The notes under the pieces were generated by a model. The model had not been told where the DNA came from, searched no databases, and saw only the letters and a program-made list of their open reading frames with translations. Positions 1 to 10,834 of a stretch of 57,731 nucleotides of DNA are shown piece by piece (position 1 is the stretch's first letter; every line of letters starts with the position of its first letter). Source of the stretch: Porphyra umbilicalis. Its lineage: Eukaryota > Rhodophyta > Bangiophyceae > Bangiales > Bangiaceae. Location of the stretch: assembly GCA_002049455.2 (NCBI GenBank), contig KV919169.1, positions 1 through 57,731 on the forward strand, given 5' to 3'. The translations under genes and the position numbers were made by a program.

Positions 1-522
1 GAAAATCATCAGAGCGGGGTGTGCTTCGTTGTGTCACTATCATAGGAGAAAGAAATAGAAGAGGTGCTGTTTGTTTTTTCCATGTGCCGCTTGAGGTATG
101 GGGGCGTCACAATCATAGCTATTCGTATTTTTGAAAATCCAAATGACACATCATTCGACGCACCCCCGGTACTACCTCCGGCGGGGCGGCAACGCCCGCC
201 GCGCAGCCGGTCGCGGCGCGGGGGGGGCGCCCCTGCCGACGGCCGTCGTGGGGTCGACGCCGCAGGGGGGCGCCCCCGCCCACGCAGAGGGGGCCACCCC
301 CGCCGCGCCGTTGCCGGCATGGTTGGTGGCGCTCCCTGGTGGCGACGGCGGCGAGCCGCCGCCCTCCGACGGCGGCGGCCTCACAGCACCCCGGCCAAAT
401 CTAGTAAGATGAAACATTATACTACATCACGTCCATCGCGCGCGTGCGCAAAAAAAGGCCCGCGCCCCCCATCCGTGACCTTCCCCACGCGCGAGCGGCT
501 CCCAGCACGTCGCCCGTCCCCG
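1..522. other. No recognisable gene
   Basis: The first 150 bases are AT-richer and the rest is GC-rich. Reading frames stay open on both strands only because GC-rich sequence has few stops. I see no conserved motif, RNA gene or repeat. Confidence 0.5.
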
Positions 523-1134
523 TCACATCCCCGCCGGCAGGCCCGCCGCCTTGGCGGCCTTGGCGGCCTCGGCTGCCGCCTTGCGCACCAGCCGTCGCGC
601 GTCGGCGTAGCTGCAGCTCGGCGTCAGGGCCAGCGCTTGAATTTCGCCATCTCCCCGCCCCTTCCCCCCCCCTGCCCCCCTTCTGCCTCCCCCCGGCGCC
701 AAGCGACAACATCCCGGCGCCACCGCCGCCAGCCGCACGAGCTGCTCCGCCACTTCGGCGGCCAACCACCGGTCGGGGTGCGCCGCCGCCACCGACGCAA
801 CGGCGGCTGGCCACGGGGCGCGCCTGCGGTGCCGACGCCGCAGCGCCGACCGCACGGCAACGAGGTTGATGGGCAGCTGCACCGCCGCGCACGCGGCGGG
901 CGCGTGCGTCGCGCGTGCCGCCTCCGCCGGCGACGCGGCGTCGCGGTCGCACACGCGCTCGAGGGGGGGGCCCACATCTGCGCCCCCGTCGGCCGCTGAG
1001 CCGCCGCTGTGCGCGGCCGCGCCCGCCGCGACGGCCGGCGCCGGTGGCGGTCGCGGCGGGGCGGTCTCCCCCCCACCCCCCCCGACCTTCACCGCCACAT
1101 CCGCCGCCGCGAGCGCGGCCGTCTCCCCCGCCAC
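523..1134 (-). CDS. Hypothetical alanine-rich helical protein, C-terminal part
   Basis: The open frame ends at a TGA at 523-525. Its first half is low complexity. Its second half alternates hydrophobic and charged residues as a folded domain would: a segment starting LPINLVAVRSALRR, then AAHPDRWLAAEVAEQLVRL, then a basic alanine-rich C-terminus. The pattern loosely recalls the C-terminal winged helix of the replication licensing factor Cdt1 (short helices, then an acidic/leucine helix near the end), but I cannot confirm that. There is no ATG at the 5' end of the frame (it opens at a GTG), so the true start must lie upstream, in another exon or across a homopolymer frame slip. Treat as a candidate coding exon. 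Confidence 0.25.
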   Translation of the reverse strand: MAGETAALAAADVAVKVGGGGGETAPPRPPPAPAVAAGAAAHSGGSAADGGADVGPPLERVCDRDAASPAEAARATHAPAACAAVQLPINLVAVRSALRRRHRRRAPWPAAVASVAAAHPDRWLAAEVAEQLVRLAAVAPGCCRLAPGGGRRGAGGGKGRGDGEIQALALTPSCSYADARRLVRKAAAEAAKAAKAAGLPAGM

Positions 1135-1555
1135 CGCCCTCGCCGCCGCGCGGCGGCGTGCGCGGACGCCGCGCGGCAGAGAAGGCGCTCCCCGAGAAGC
1201 CGCCGCCGCGAAGCGACTACCGCGGGCGACTCAGCCGACACGGGCGAGGAGGTCGCATCGGCGCTGTCGCCGCCGGCGAGGGCCGGCGCCGTCGTCGCGC
1301 CGCCGTGTGAGCCTCAGCCGGTGACGCACGCGGAAGGTTGGTGGGCCGCGGGCAGCGGCATCGCCACCGGGACGAGATCCAGCACGGGCACGGGCTTGCC
1401 TCAAGCACTGCCGGCACCACCCGCCAGCCGCAGACCCGCTGCGGCGGGCGGTGTCGTCTAGGGCACGGAAATGGCGGCGACGAACCCAGCTGCGGCGCGG
1501 GCGCCGCGTCCGCCACGCGCATACCGTGGCGGCACGACAGCGCAAACGACGCCCA

Positions 1556-2710
1556 CGCAAAGCGCGGGCAAGCCAACAACATACAACGCGCCGCCCACCA
1601 CGTCCAGTGCCCGCGCCGTAGCGACAATAACGCCAGTCACGGCAACACAGCCGGCGCCCGCGCAAAGCGCGGGCAAGCCAGCAACACACAACGCGCCGCA
1701 CACCGCGCCCGGCGCCCGCGCCGTAGCGACAGGCAAGCCAGGCACGGCGACCCAGCCGGCGCCCGCGCAAAGCGCGGGCAAGCCAGCAACACACAACGCG
1801 CCGCCCACCGCGCCCAGCGCCCGCGCCGTAGCGACAATAACGCCAGGCCCGGCGACACAGCCGGCGCCCGCGCAAAGCGCGGGCAAGCCAGCAACACACA
1901 ACGCGCCACACACCGCGCCCAGCGCCCGCGCCGTAGCGACAGGCAAGCCAGGCACGGCGACCCAGCCGGCGCCCGCGCAAAGCGCGGGCAAGCCAGCAAC
2001 ACACAACGCGCCGCCCACCGCGCCCGGCGCCCGCGCCGTAGCGACAGGCAAGCCAGGCACGGCGACCCAGCCGGCGCCCGCGCAAAGCGCGGGCAAGCCA
2101 GCAACACACAACGCGCCGCCCACCGCGCCCGGCGCCCGCGCCGTAGCGACAGGCAAGCCAGGCACGGCGACCCAGCCGGCGCCCGCGCAAAGCGCGGGCA
2201 AGCCAGCAACACACAACGCGCCGCCCACCGCGCCCGGCGCCCGCGCCGTAGCGACAGGCAAGCCAGGCACGGCGACCCAGCCGGCGCCCGCGCAAAGCGC
2301 GGGCAAGCCAGCAACACACAACGCGCCGCCCACCGCGCCCGGCGCCCGCGCCGTAGCGACAGGCAAGCCAGGCACGGCGACCCAGCCGGCGCCCGCGCAA
2401 AGCGCGGGCAAGCCAGCAACACACAACGCGCCGCCCACCGCGCCCGGCGCCCGCGCCGTAGCGACAGGCAAGCCAGGCACGGCGACCCAGCCGGCGCCCG
2501 CGCAAAGCGCGGGCAAGCCAGCAACACACAACGCGCCGCCCACCGCGCCCGGCGCCCGCGCCGTAGCGACAGGCAAGCCAGGCACGGCGACCCAGCCGGC
2601 GCCCGCGCAAAGCGCGGGCAAGCCAGCAACACACAACGCGCCGCCCACCTCGCCCAGCGCCTGCGCCGTCGCGGCAGTCGAGCCGGTCACGGCATCGCGA
2701 CCGGCGCTCA
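1556..2710. repeat. 105-bp tandem array, 11 copies
   Basis: The landmark CGCAAAGCGCGGGCAAGCC recurs exactly every 105 bp at 1661, 1766, 1871, 1976, 2081, 2186, 2291, 2396, 2501 and 2606, with a diverged first copy at 1556. Central copies are essentially identical; copies at the two edges carry substitutions, as expected for an array homogenised from within. The period is 35 codons, so a frame stays open through the whole array on both strands (plus-strand peptide unit AQSAGKPATHNAPPTAPG and similar). I cannot tell whether it is translated; a mucin-like secreted repeat is possible but so is a non-coding satellite. Confidence 0.9.
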
Positions 2711-2802
2711 CGTAAAGCACGCGCAGGGCGAGGGCGGTCCTGTCGGTGGGCATGCAGACGAGATGCGACGCTTGGGCATTCTCGTCAGCTGCTAGCGGGA
2801 GG

Positions 2803-2887
2803 GCGTGCGCACCGGGAGGGTGTGCGCACCGGGAGGGTGTGCGCACCGGGAGGGCGTGCGCACCGGGAGGGCGTGCGCACCGGGAGG
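2803..2887. repeat. 17-bp tandem repeat, 5 copies
   Basis: Five head-to-tail copies of GCGTGCGCACCGGGAGG, with C/T variation at the second base. A related single copy (GTAGGCACCGGGAGG) occurs near 3325. Confidence 0.85.
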
Positions 2888-3210
2888 GCGGTTTGAGCGC
2901 ACGAATTTCTTGTTTCATTTCAGAATGCCCCTCTTACAGTACTCTCTTACATTACCTTGCGCTTCAGCCTATCAGAGAGCGACAGTTCTGGCGAGCGAAG
3001 AATCCAGTGTCACTGATCAATGCAAGGCTGGGACTGGGTGCCATTTTCTCGGTGCCGCGACCACGCACAGTCGGGCCGGCTCGCCGCCGGGCTTTCACGC
3101 CAACCATCCGACACCGGCTGCGATAGCAGCCGTCCACTGCAACTTGTTCTCCTTGCTCACTCCGCGTGGCACTACCACCACGACCACGACCACCACCACC
3201 ACCACCATCC

Positions 3211-3254
<44 letters not shown>

Positions 3255-3550
3255 CGTGCCCCACCAAGAGATCGTGGCCCCTGAGAGGGCGCGGCCGCCG
3301 AGAGGGCGCGGCCGCCGAGCGGGTGTAGGCACCGGGAGGACATACCTGCAGGCCCGTGGCCGCAGTGCCAGCGCAGGAGTCCCATCCGGCGGCAGTCGCC
3401 GCAGCGTGCCGTTGGCCGCCTCGCCGCCGGTGCCGCGGGTGCGCAGCCGCCACGCGGCGCTCCTCGCCAGCCGCTCGTGCGGCACCGCCAGCAGCGCGTC
3501 TGGGACACACGGCGGGCGGCGGCGGGCGGACGGCGCCCGCGCATCGGCGG

Positions 3551-3581
<31 letters not shown>

Positions 3582-5240
3582 TCGGGGGCGCCCCCCCACG
3601 GTCGGCCCGACCGGGCGACCGGCGTCGGCCCCCCCGCGCACGCCCCCGTCGGCGTTGCCGCCGCTTGAGGCGCTCCGCCTGCCCCCCGCCCGCGCGTCCG
3701 CGTCGCCCCCGCGGTCGCTTGCCGTGGCGCCGGCGACGGTGGCGGCGGGGCTCCTCTCGTCCGCGGCACGCCGTCGCCCCCGCCGTCCCCGCGGGTGGCG
3801 GCGGCGGCGGCGGCGGCGGCGGCCGCGACAGCGGCGGCGACGGCCGTCGCCAACCACCACGACGGCGACACGGGCCACCACTCCTCCGCCATCCCCCAGA
3901 CGCCCCCCCACCCCACCGTCGCCAACGCGGCGGCCGTCTACGCTTCTGCCGCGGCGCGGCTGCTCCCCCACCCCCCCCACATGCCCCGCTCCTTTTACGC
4001 GGCGGCCATTGCCGCCGGCGTGGCGGTTCCCCCCATTGCCGCCGGCGTGACGGTCCCCACCCCCCCCCCCCCCGCGGCGCGTCGGCCGACGCCTACCCCC
4101 TCCCCGCCGCCCTCCTCCGCCAAAGCAGGGCCCCCGGTTTGGCAGGTCTCCGCCAAGAAGGCGGCCGCCGCCGACCGTCAGTCCGGCCACCAAATTAGTC
4201 ACATGCGGTGGGTGGGGAGCGGTCGCGTCCACTCCACCGCGGCGCATGCTCGTTCTCCCCGACGGAGGGGGTCGGCACCGTTGTTGTCAAACTGTGCCTG
4301 GGACCGGGGGGAGGCGGGGGGGGGGGAGGGAAGGGTCCTTCGTTGTCGGGGAGAGGGAAAAGAAAGGAAGAGAGATAATACGAGGCTTAGGTGCAGCACA
4401 CACGAGGCAAGGGGTGGGGGGGGGCAAGCTCAAGTGACGCGGGGGGAGTGGGGGGAGCGGGGGGGGGGGGCAGCAGACACACGAGCCAACCGCACACGCC
4501 ACCGTCACCGCGGGGGGGGCGGAGGGGGAGCGGGGGGGTAGCAGCAGACGCACCAGTGAACCGCACAAGCCACCGCCACCGCGGGGGGAGCGGCACCGGG
4601 GGGGGGAGCGGCACCGGGGTGGACGCACGAGTCAACCGCACGCGCCACCGCCGCTGCAAAGGGAGCAGGGGGGGAGCGAGGGGGGAGCAGCAGACGTACG
4701 AGTCAACAATATACGCCACCGCCACTGCGGGGGGGGGGCAGGGGGGTGGCAGCGGACGCACGAGTCCACCACACGCGCCACCGCCACCTTTCGCTGCCAC
4801 CACCGCCACGCCGACGGCTGCCGGCGGCACCTCGGCTGCTGCTGTCCGACGGCTCTGCCCGTGACGACCGAGGGCGACGCGGTCGTCGTCGACAGTGGCG
4901 GGCAAAAGGTGGGTGGCAGCTGGTCGGAGGCTGCAGAGACTTGCATGGGCGGCACGGCCATCGCCAGCTTGTCAATCCGTCTGCACGCGAGTAAATACCG
5001 GTTAGCCTTCCAAGAGGTGCACATTTTTTCTTACGATCGTGTTGCCTTGCATCCCCAAAAGTGCATGGGTGTGGTCAAAATCTGCTGAGAACGTGAGAGC
5101 TTCTCGTTGTGCTGTGCGGGACGAGGAGTGGGGGACTGCGCGAGGTGGTGAGAAGCGATCCAGATCGAGCCAAAGCCATGGGTGCCGAAGTTCTAGTCTT
5201 CACGTTCAAGAATGCAGGTACACAAGCTTCCTATAGCACC
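2888..5240. other. Low-complexity GC-rich region, no certain gene
   Basis: The stretch holds a CCA-rich then GGC-rich microsatellite (about 3171-3255), many polyalanine/polyproline frames, and a degenerate repeat (4450-4790). Two parts have somewhat protein-like composition: a minus frame around 3360-3520 and a plus frame around 3880-4200 ending before GC-poor sequence. Neither shows a family signature. From about 4970 to 5240 the sequence is less GC-rich and I see nothing in it. Confidence 0.5.
4450..4790. repeat. Degenerate ~65-78 bp tandem repeat with poly-G spacers
   Basis: About five diverged copies of a unit with the core CAGACGCACGAGTCAACCGC followed by ACGCGCCACCGCCACCGC and a G-run of variable length. 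Cores begin near 4471, 4542, 4621, 4691 and 4755. Spacing varies mainly through the length of the G-runs. Confidence 0.7.
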
Positions 5241-6773
5241 TCATCGATGCCAGGGCCACCATAGCCTCTTCGGAAAGCACGGCTGCATGCTTCTGGGTGA
5301 TAAATTCAGTCCGTACGGGGCCATTGAGGCCACTTTGCAGAGCGACCTGCAGTGATCCGCACGCGGTTTCTCCCGGAATGCGCGATTTGGAGTAACGTGG
5401 TTTAGACCTTGCTGTGCAGGGGGGAGTCGTCCACCTTCGCCGTCGCCACCCCTTTCGTCTCCCCCGCCAAGCGCCGCCTCACCGGCGGCAGCGTCGATGC
5501 CCGGCGGCACTGCCGCCGCCGCGGGGGTGCCGGAGGGTGGGCGGCAGTGGAGTGGGTGCGGGCCCTGGGTGGGGCGCCGGAGCGGGGGGGCAGCTGACCA
5601 TCCCAAAGGCCGGAGGTGTGGGTGGGCCAGGGGCGGACGGCAACAACCGCGCCGTCGCCTCCTCTGCCGTACCGGCGCTCGCCGCCGCCACGAAATCACC
5701 TCCCGCTGCCGCCTCGCTGCCGTTGCTGCCGTCGCCGCCCGGCGCTACCACCTCGGTCGCCACCCTCGCCGATCCGCCGTCGCCGCGCCCAGGGCGGGAA
5801 GGACGCCTTGGTGCAGCGGGTGGGAGACCGGCACGTGTCCCGCCCGTGCTGCAGCCGAAGTCACCGCCGCCGCACGCCGCCGCGCCGCCATCGTCGACGA
5901 CGCACGACGGTGCTGGCGCCGCCCGGTCGATGCCTGCCGGGCGGCGGCAGGGGAAGAAGGTGCGGGTGTGGGCGGGGGGCTGGAGCGGAGGAGGTGCTCG
6001 CCTTGGGGGCGGAACAGAGGCGCAGGCGGGCCAGCAGTGGACGGCGGCTCCCTCGCTGTGGCCGCTCCAGCACCCAGCAGGGACCGCATGTGCCCACCGC
6101 CACCACTCCATCGCCCAGAGCCACCTCCCCGCCACAACCGCGCCGCCGCTATTCGCCGCCATGGCCCCATCACTGCCACCCGCGAACGTCGCCGCACCTG
6201 TCGCAAGGCCGCGCGGGGCGATGTGGCTTGGGGAAAAGAAGGATGCCCGACGCTTATCTGGCGAGCAAAGGAAGATGTGAACGATGGCGAGCCAGTCACT
6301 GCGCCCTCCCCCGCCGTATTGGCATCCACGCGGGCCGCTGCGGCCACGCCAGCGCCAATGACAAAGCCACTGAAGGTGGACGGCCACGTCCGTCTTCTCG
6401 ACCGCCTCCACCTCAACCGACGCAGCGTCCGCGGAGTGAAGGCTGCCGCGGTACGCCTTCGCGGTAGGCATCCCGCGCACTGCCTAACGACCACGAGGCG
6501 GACCCCAACGGCGGAGAAGGTGGCAACGAACGCACTGTCGACGGCCGCGTAGACGCTGTCGCCGCGGTTTCAGGCCCCAGCGGTGCGGGTATTCGTGGGA
6601 AGGCGCCCAGACCGTCGCCAGGGATGACGTACTTGACGAAGAAAGGGGCACGACTGCAGGAGGGCATGGCGAGGGGAAGGGGGAAGGGAGAGGAGGTGAC
6701 AGATGGACAGATGCTGAGAGAGGAGGTAAAGCAGGGGGGCGAAAAAGCCGCGGGCTTGGGACACTCGCCACCC
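5241..6773. other. Open frames on both strands, no assigned gene
   Basis: Frames of 280-350 codons are open on both strands between about 5414 and 6552. None starts with a convincing signal or contains a recognisable family motif, and base composition alone explains their length. The plus frame ending at 6552 has the most ordinary amino-acid mix in its last 90 codons and could be an exon, but I cannot assign it. Confidence 0.4.
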
Positions 6774-8615
6774 TTACCTCTCATCCTGGAAAGCATCATC
6801 GATGAATTGTATAAGCTTGGGGAAGCCTTGAAACGCAGCCATGACGCCTGGAACGCGAGCGTTCTCGTCTTGTAGAACTTGCTTCATGTCGGCAACGCTC
6901 GTTACTGTGCCGGGGTCGACGACTACCATGTCGTCGTAATCGACCAACCGCCAGGAGCCGTCGGCCACCACCACAATGTTCGGCTCCCGCAAGTCGTAGT
7001 AGATGAGCCCACGACGAGCCAACCAGACCACCGCCTTGGAGATGGCGCGGACTCCCTGCTCGTCGGCAGAAGAAGAAGCCTGCAGCTGAAGCGAGGTTGC
7101 TTCGCGACCGACAATGAAGTCCATGGTCACCGCAACTGCGAAGATCCCGTACCACAGGTTGGCCTGAACAAGCGCCTCAGGTACCAAGTGCAGTTCGCCT
7201 TTGTCCGAAGCCTCATCCCATGTAGCTCGATATGTTCGGTACGTCCGGTAGAGGCGACGAAAGAAGCCGGCCGGCTGGAGGAAGGCGTCGAAAGCGGAGC
7301 AGGTAATTACCTTGACGAACTGGTTGCAAAGCAACGTCTCTTGACCTGTGTGAAGCTCCGTCGGTCCTGTTGCCCACGAAACCTTGCGCGACGACCGGAT
7401 GTCCCACTCAACCTTGCTGCTGTCCAGGTCTACGAACTCCTTGTACGAGATGTCAGGCAACGCCGCGAGCGCGTCCTTGTGTTGGTCGGAGCCCAAGAAG
7501 AAAGGCTGGCTAAACGGCGTGGCAAACAGCTTGCCGACCCACTCGACAGCGACAAAGTAACCGCAATAAGGGAAGCAGACCAGCCCGTATCCAACGGGGG
7601 GGGTGGCATAGAACCGGTGCAAAGACGTGCCGGTGAACAGGGAGTCGACCATCGACATCGTCACGTACGTCAGCAGCTCGTTCCACGTGTGTTTGCTGCC
7701 GATAGACTTTACCTCAGCGTTGAAACCAGGATGCAAGACACCAGAGCGCACGTGAAGTTCTGGGTTGCACGCCCACGGCAAGCTGACGGGTCGGAACGAC
7801 GACACAGCATCTGCGCCCCCGTACAGGGCAGTTGCAGACTTGGTATCGGTGATGCTGCTTCTCTCGCCCACGGCCCGCACCCACGCAGGTAGCAGCGACG
7901 CAGCAAGGTTGTCGAAGCGGCCCTCATCCAGCAGCCCATCAAGGGGTAGGTTCAGCTTCCGGATGGCGCTCAATGGGTCACCCACGACCGCCGGATGCAG
8001 GAAGACAGGTCCGTCCAGGGAGAAACTGGCAAGTGCTGAACGAAGTAGTGCATCACTGCCAGCCCGAACGGGGGAGGCTACACGAATAGGGGAGAGAACC
8101 TTGGACATGAGCTCCTCATAGGTGCACTGAAGCGAGGAGCCACCAACGTCCGGAACCGACGCTGTGGGGTTGCTCTGCCTGGCAGTTTCTTGCCGCCGCA
8201 GATTCAAGATCTGTGCATGAAGTCCGGCGCACCTCTGCTTCACAATTTTCTCCCTCCGCTTCTCGTGCGGGAGCAGAACCCGCTCCAGCTGGTCGAAGTC
8301 ATCTCGTTGGTTGTCCTCCACCTCCAGCCGCACCTTGAGAGCCTTGATGTCCCTTCCAATCTTCACGTTGCGCACTAACGGCACGCGACTGCTCCACAGC
8401 GCAGATTTCTGCCGCCCGAGCTCCAGAACCTCAGCCTGTAGAGCGGTAGTCCTGTCATGCGCCGTCTGTTCTTGTCGCTGCTCTTGCTCAGTCAGGTCAC
8501 GCTGCAGCTCGCTCAGCTTGTCCTGGCGATCTAGCTCCACTTTTTCCCGCACCCGGAGGTCGTCGATAGCCTCGTCAATGAGCGCGATGGCGTCGATCAA
8601 GTTCGGGTTGTCCAT
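6774..8615 (-). CDS. Coiled-coil protein with degenerate protein-kinase-like C-terminal domain
   Basis: Uninterrupted 613-codon frame with ordinary amino-acid use, from ATG at 8615 to TAA at 6774. The frame is open further upstream, but only to a GTG, so I take the first ATG (MDNPNLIDAIALIDEAIDD). Residues ~1-150 are charged and heptad-like, predicting a coiled coil. The middle is a globular region with several aromatic-rich motifs. Near residues 535-580 lies a kinase-like core: ARRGLIYYDLREPNIVVV corresponds to the catalytic loop (H-x-D-x4-N, the usual HRD histidine being Tyr), followed by WRLVDYDDM where the DFG motif would be. This arrangement resembles the divergent kinase-like C-termini of Crinkler-type and fungal FunK1-like proteins. 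Activity is uncertain. No introns are apparent and the codon use is less GC-extreme than its neighbours. Confidence 0.8.
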   Translation of the reverse strand: MDNPNLIDAIALIDEAIDDLRVREKVELDRQDKLSELQRDLTEQEQRQEQTAHDRTTALQAEVLELGRQKSALWSSRVPLVRNVKIGRDIKALKVRLEVEDNQRDDFDQLERVLLPHEKRREKIVKQRCAGLHAQILNLRRQETARQSNPTASVPDVGGSSLQCTYEELMSKVLSPIRVASPVRAGSDALLRSALASFSLDGPVFLHPAVVGDPLSAIRKLNLPLDGLLDEGRFDNLAASLLPAWVRAVGERSSITDTKSATALYGGADAVSSFRPVSLPWACNPELHVRSGVLHPGFNAEVKSIGSKHTWNELLTYVTMSMVDSLFTGTSLHRFYATPPVGYGLVCFPYCGYFVAVEWVGKLFATPFSQPFFLGSDQHKDALAALPDISYKEFVDLDSSKVEWDIRSSRKVSWATGPTELHTGQETLLCNQFVKVITCSAFDAFLQPAGFFRRLYRTYRTYRATWDEASDKGELHLVPEALVQANLWYGIFAVAVTMDFIVGREATSLQLQASSSADEQGVRAISKAVVWLARRGLIYYDLREPNIVVVADGSWRLVDYDDMVVVDPGTVTSVADMKQVLQDENARVPGVMAAFQGFPKLIQFIDDAFQDER

Positions 8616-8862
8616 GATGCCGCGCAACCGCAGGTGAGCGAGGATGCCAATGCGTGGCGATTCCGGGCTGGCCGTGGCGACATTGGCACCACGGCGGGGG
8701 CCAAAAGAGTGGGGGGCGACTACAGTACCAGCGGCGGCGGCAGAGGAGGCGAGGGCAGCGGTCGCGACCGCGGCCACGGCAGGGCGGCGGGAACAGCGGG
8801 TCAGAGGTCAGCCGGGCAAGGGGCTGACCACCGAGATACGGCAGCGGCCACGGGTGGGGCGG

Positions 8863-9709
8863 AGGCAGCGACGGCGGCGGCAGCGACGGCAGCGGCAGCG
8901 ACGGCAGCGGCAGCGACGGCAGCGGCAGCGACGGCAGCGGCAGCGACGGCAGCGGCAGCGACGACGGCGGCAGCGACGACGGCGGCAACGGCGACGGAGG
9001 CAACGGCGACGGCGGCAACGGCGACGGCGGCAACGGCGACGGCGGCAACGGCGACGGCGGCAACGGCGACGGCGGCAACGGCGACGGCGGCAGCGACGGA
9101 GGTGGTGGAGGTGACGGCGTCGGACGCGACGGCGTCGGACGCGACGGTGGTGGAGGTGACGGCGTCGGACGCGACGGCGTCGGACGCGACGGCGTCGGAC
9201 GCGACGGCGTCGGACGCGACGGCGTCGGACGCGACGGCGTCGGACGCGACGGCGTCGGACGCGACGGCGTCGGACGCGACGGCGTCGGACGCGACGGCGT
9301 CGGACGCGACGGCGTCGGACGCGACGGCGTCGGACGCGACGGCGTCGGACGCGACGGCGTCGGACGCGACGGCGTCGGACGCGACGGCGTCGGACGCGAC
9401 GGCGTCGGACGCGACGGCGTCGGACGCGACGGCGTCGGACGCGACGGCGTCGGACGCGACGGCGTCGGACGCGACGGCGTCGGACGCGACGGCGTCGGAC
9501 GCGACGGCGTCGGACGCGACGGCGTCGGACGCGACGGCGTCGGACGCGACGGCGTCGGACGCGACGGCGTCGGACGCGACGGCGTCGGACGCGACGGCGT
9601 CGGACGCGACGGCGTTGGACGTGACGGCGTTGGACGTGACGGCGTTGGACGTGACGGAGGTGGACGTGACGGAGGTGGACGTGACGGAGGTGGACGTGAC
9701 GGAGGTGGT
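8863..9709. repeat. 15-bp minisatellite in four homogeneous blocks
   Basis: A 15-bp period runs through the whole stretch but the unit changes in blocks: GGCAGCGACGGCAGC type (8863-~8990), GGCGACGGCGGCAAC type (to ~9095), then about 30 near-identical copies of GACGGCGTCGGACGC (to ~9612), then GACGGCGTTGGACGT and GACGGAGGTGGACGT blocks to 9709. Because 15 is a multiple of 3 and the unit has no stop, long frames exist on both strands (plus strand reads DATAS repeats). Nothing outside the array suggests it is translated. Confidence 0.95.
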
Positions 9710-10562
9710 TGACGGAAAGGTTGTCGAAGCGCCACGAATGGATGCATTCAAGCGGGGGACCCCACACCACAAACCGTGCTGCCTCCTTCCTGTGAGGGGC
9801 AGGGTTGCGTTGGTTTGGTGAACCTTCGGATGGTTCAATGAATCAGGTAAAATTCAACTTTTGAACCAAACCAAACGTAAACGGACTTTCTAATTAAAGC
9901 TCGCCGTGGACCACTTGCCTCCGTATGTATGTCTGTGCAGCCAACCAATGGGACGCCCGCGATCGGGTTTCGCACACTGGCTACATTGGCAAACAAATGG
10001 ATTGCGCGACGGCCCAGAGTTTCAGCGCATTCCGACCACCAAATTTCTAAGGACCTGCATGCACGCCCGGATCAACTCCACCCAGATCCGCGAGCGGCGC
10101 AGGCCAGGATTTAACAAGGAAGAGCTCGCAAATCGCTGTGGATGGTCTTCGATCACAGCACAACTCCAGGCCAGAGTGTTTTCGCGTACGCGCTTTCAGT
10201 CTTTGGCGACGCGCCATATCTGCCGATTCCTGCCTCGTCGTCCCGCCGCGCTGCGGCGCGCGCCGTCGCCGCGCGCGCGTCAGTCCGCGCGGCCGCGGGA
10301 CCCCCCCCGCGTTTGCTGCGCCACACTGCCAGTGCGGGTCGCCCCCCCCCCCCGCCCCCAACCTCTCCCCCCTTGCTGCATGCTCTCCCCCCGCCCCCGT
10401 CCCCCCTGCATCGTGCGCGGCGTCCGCGTCGCCGCCGCCGCTGCGGCGCGCGCCGCAGCGACGACCGCGGGCGCCGGCGCCCGCGCCGGCGGCGCGTCGC
10501 CCCGCCCCCCGCCGGCGCCGGCGCCGGCGCCGGCGCGTGCCGCCCGGCGACCGGCCGGCGCC
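9710..10562. other. Intergenic; imperfect inverted repeat near 9808-9877
   Basis: Around 9830-9910 the sequence becomes AT-rich, unusual for this window. CGTTGGTTTGGTGAAC at 9808 faces its near reverse complement TTGAACCAAACCAAACG at 9861-9877. The rest up to the PUS3-like start is moderately GC-rich, with no other feature seen. Confidence 0.4.
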
Positions 10563-10629
10563 ATGGACGCGCCGGCCCGTGACGGTCGTGGCGCGTCTGC
10601 CGCGGGGAGACCCACCTCCGCCCCCGCCC

Positions 10630-10679
<50 letters not shown>

Positions 10680-10800
10680 CCCCCGACGGTGCCGCCGCCG
10701 CCGCTGCCGGCGCCCGCCTGGTCGGCGGCGGCGGCGCGCGCGCGGCTCGCCGCCCTCGCCCCAGCCGCGCTCGTCGACCACGCGGTCGCGCTCGAGCGCT

Positions 10801-10834
<34 letters not shown>

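Noticed and set aside
1231..2918. Minus-strand ORFs of 330-486 codons over the 105-bp array
   Set aside because: They exist in several frames at once because the 105-bp unit has no stop in those frames. The repeat period alone explains them.
8575..9838. Long ORFs on both strands across the 15-bp minisatellite (PTPSR, AVASD, VRRRR and DATAS repeats)
   Set aside because: All are translations of a stop-free 15-bp unit; none has a flanking coding signature.
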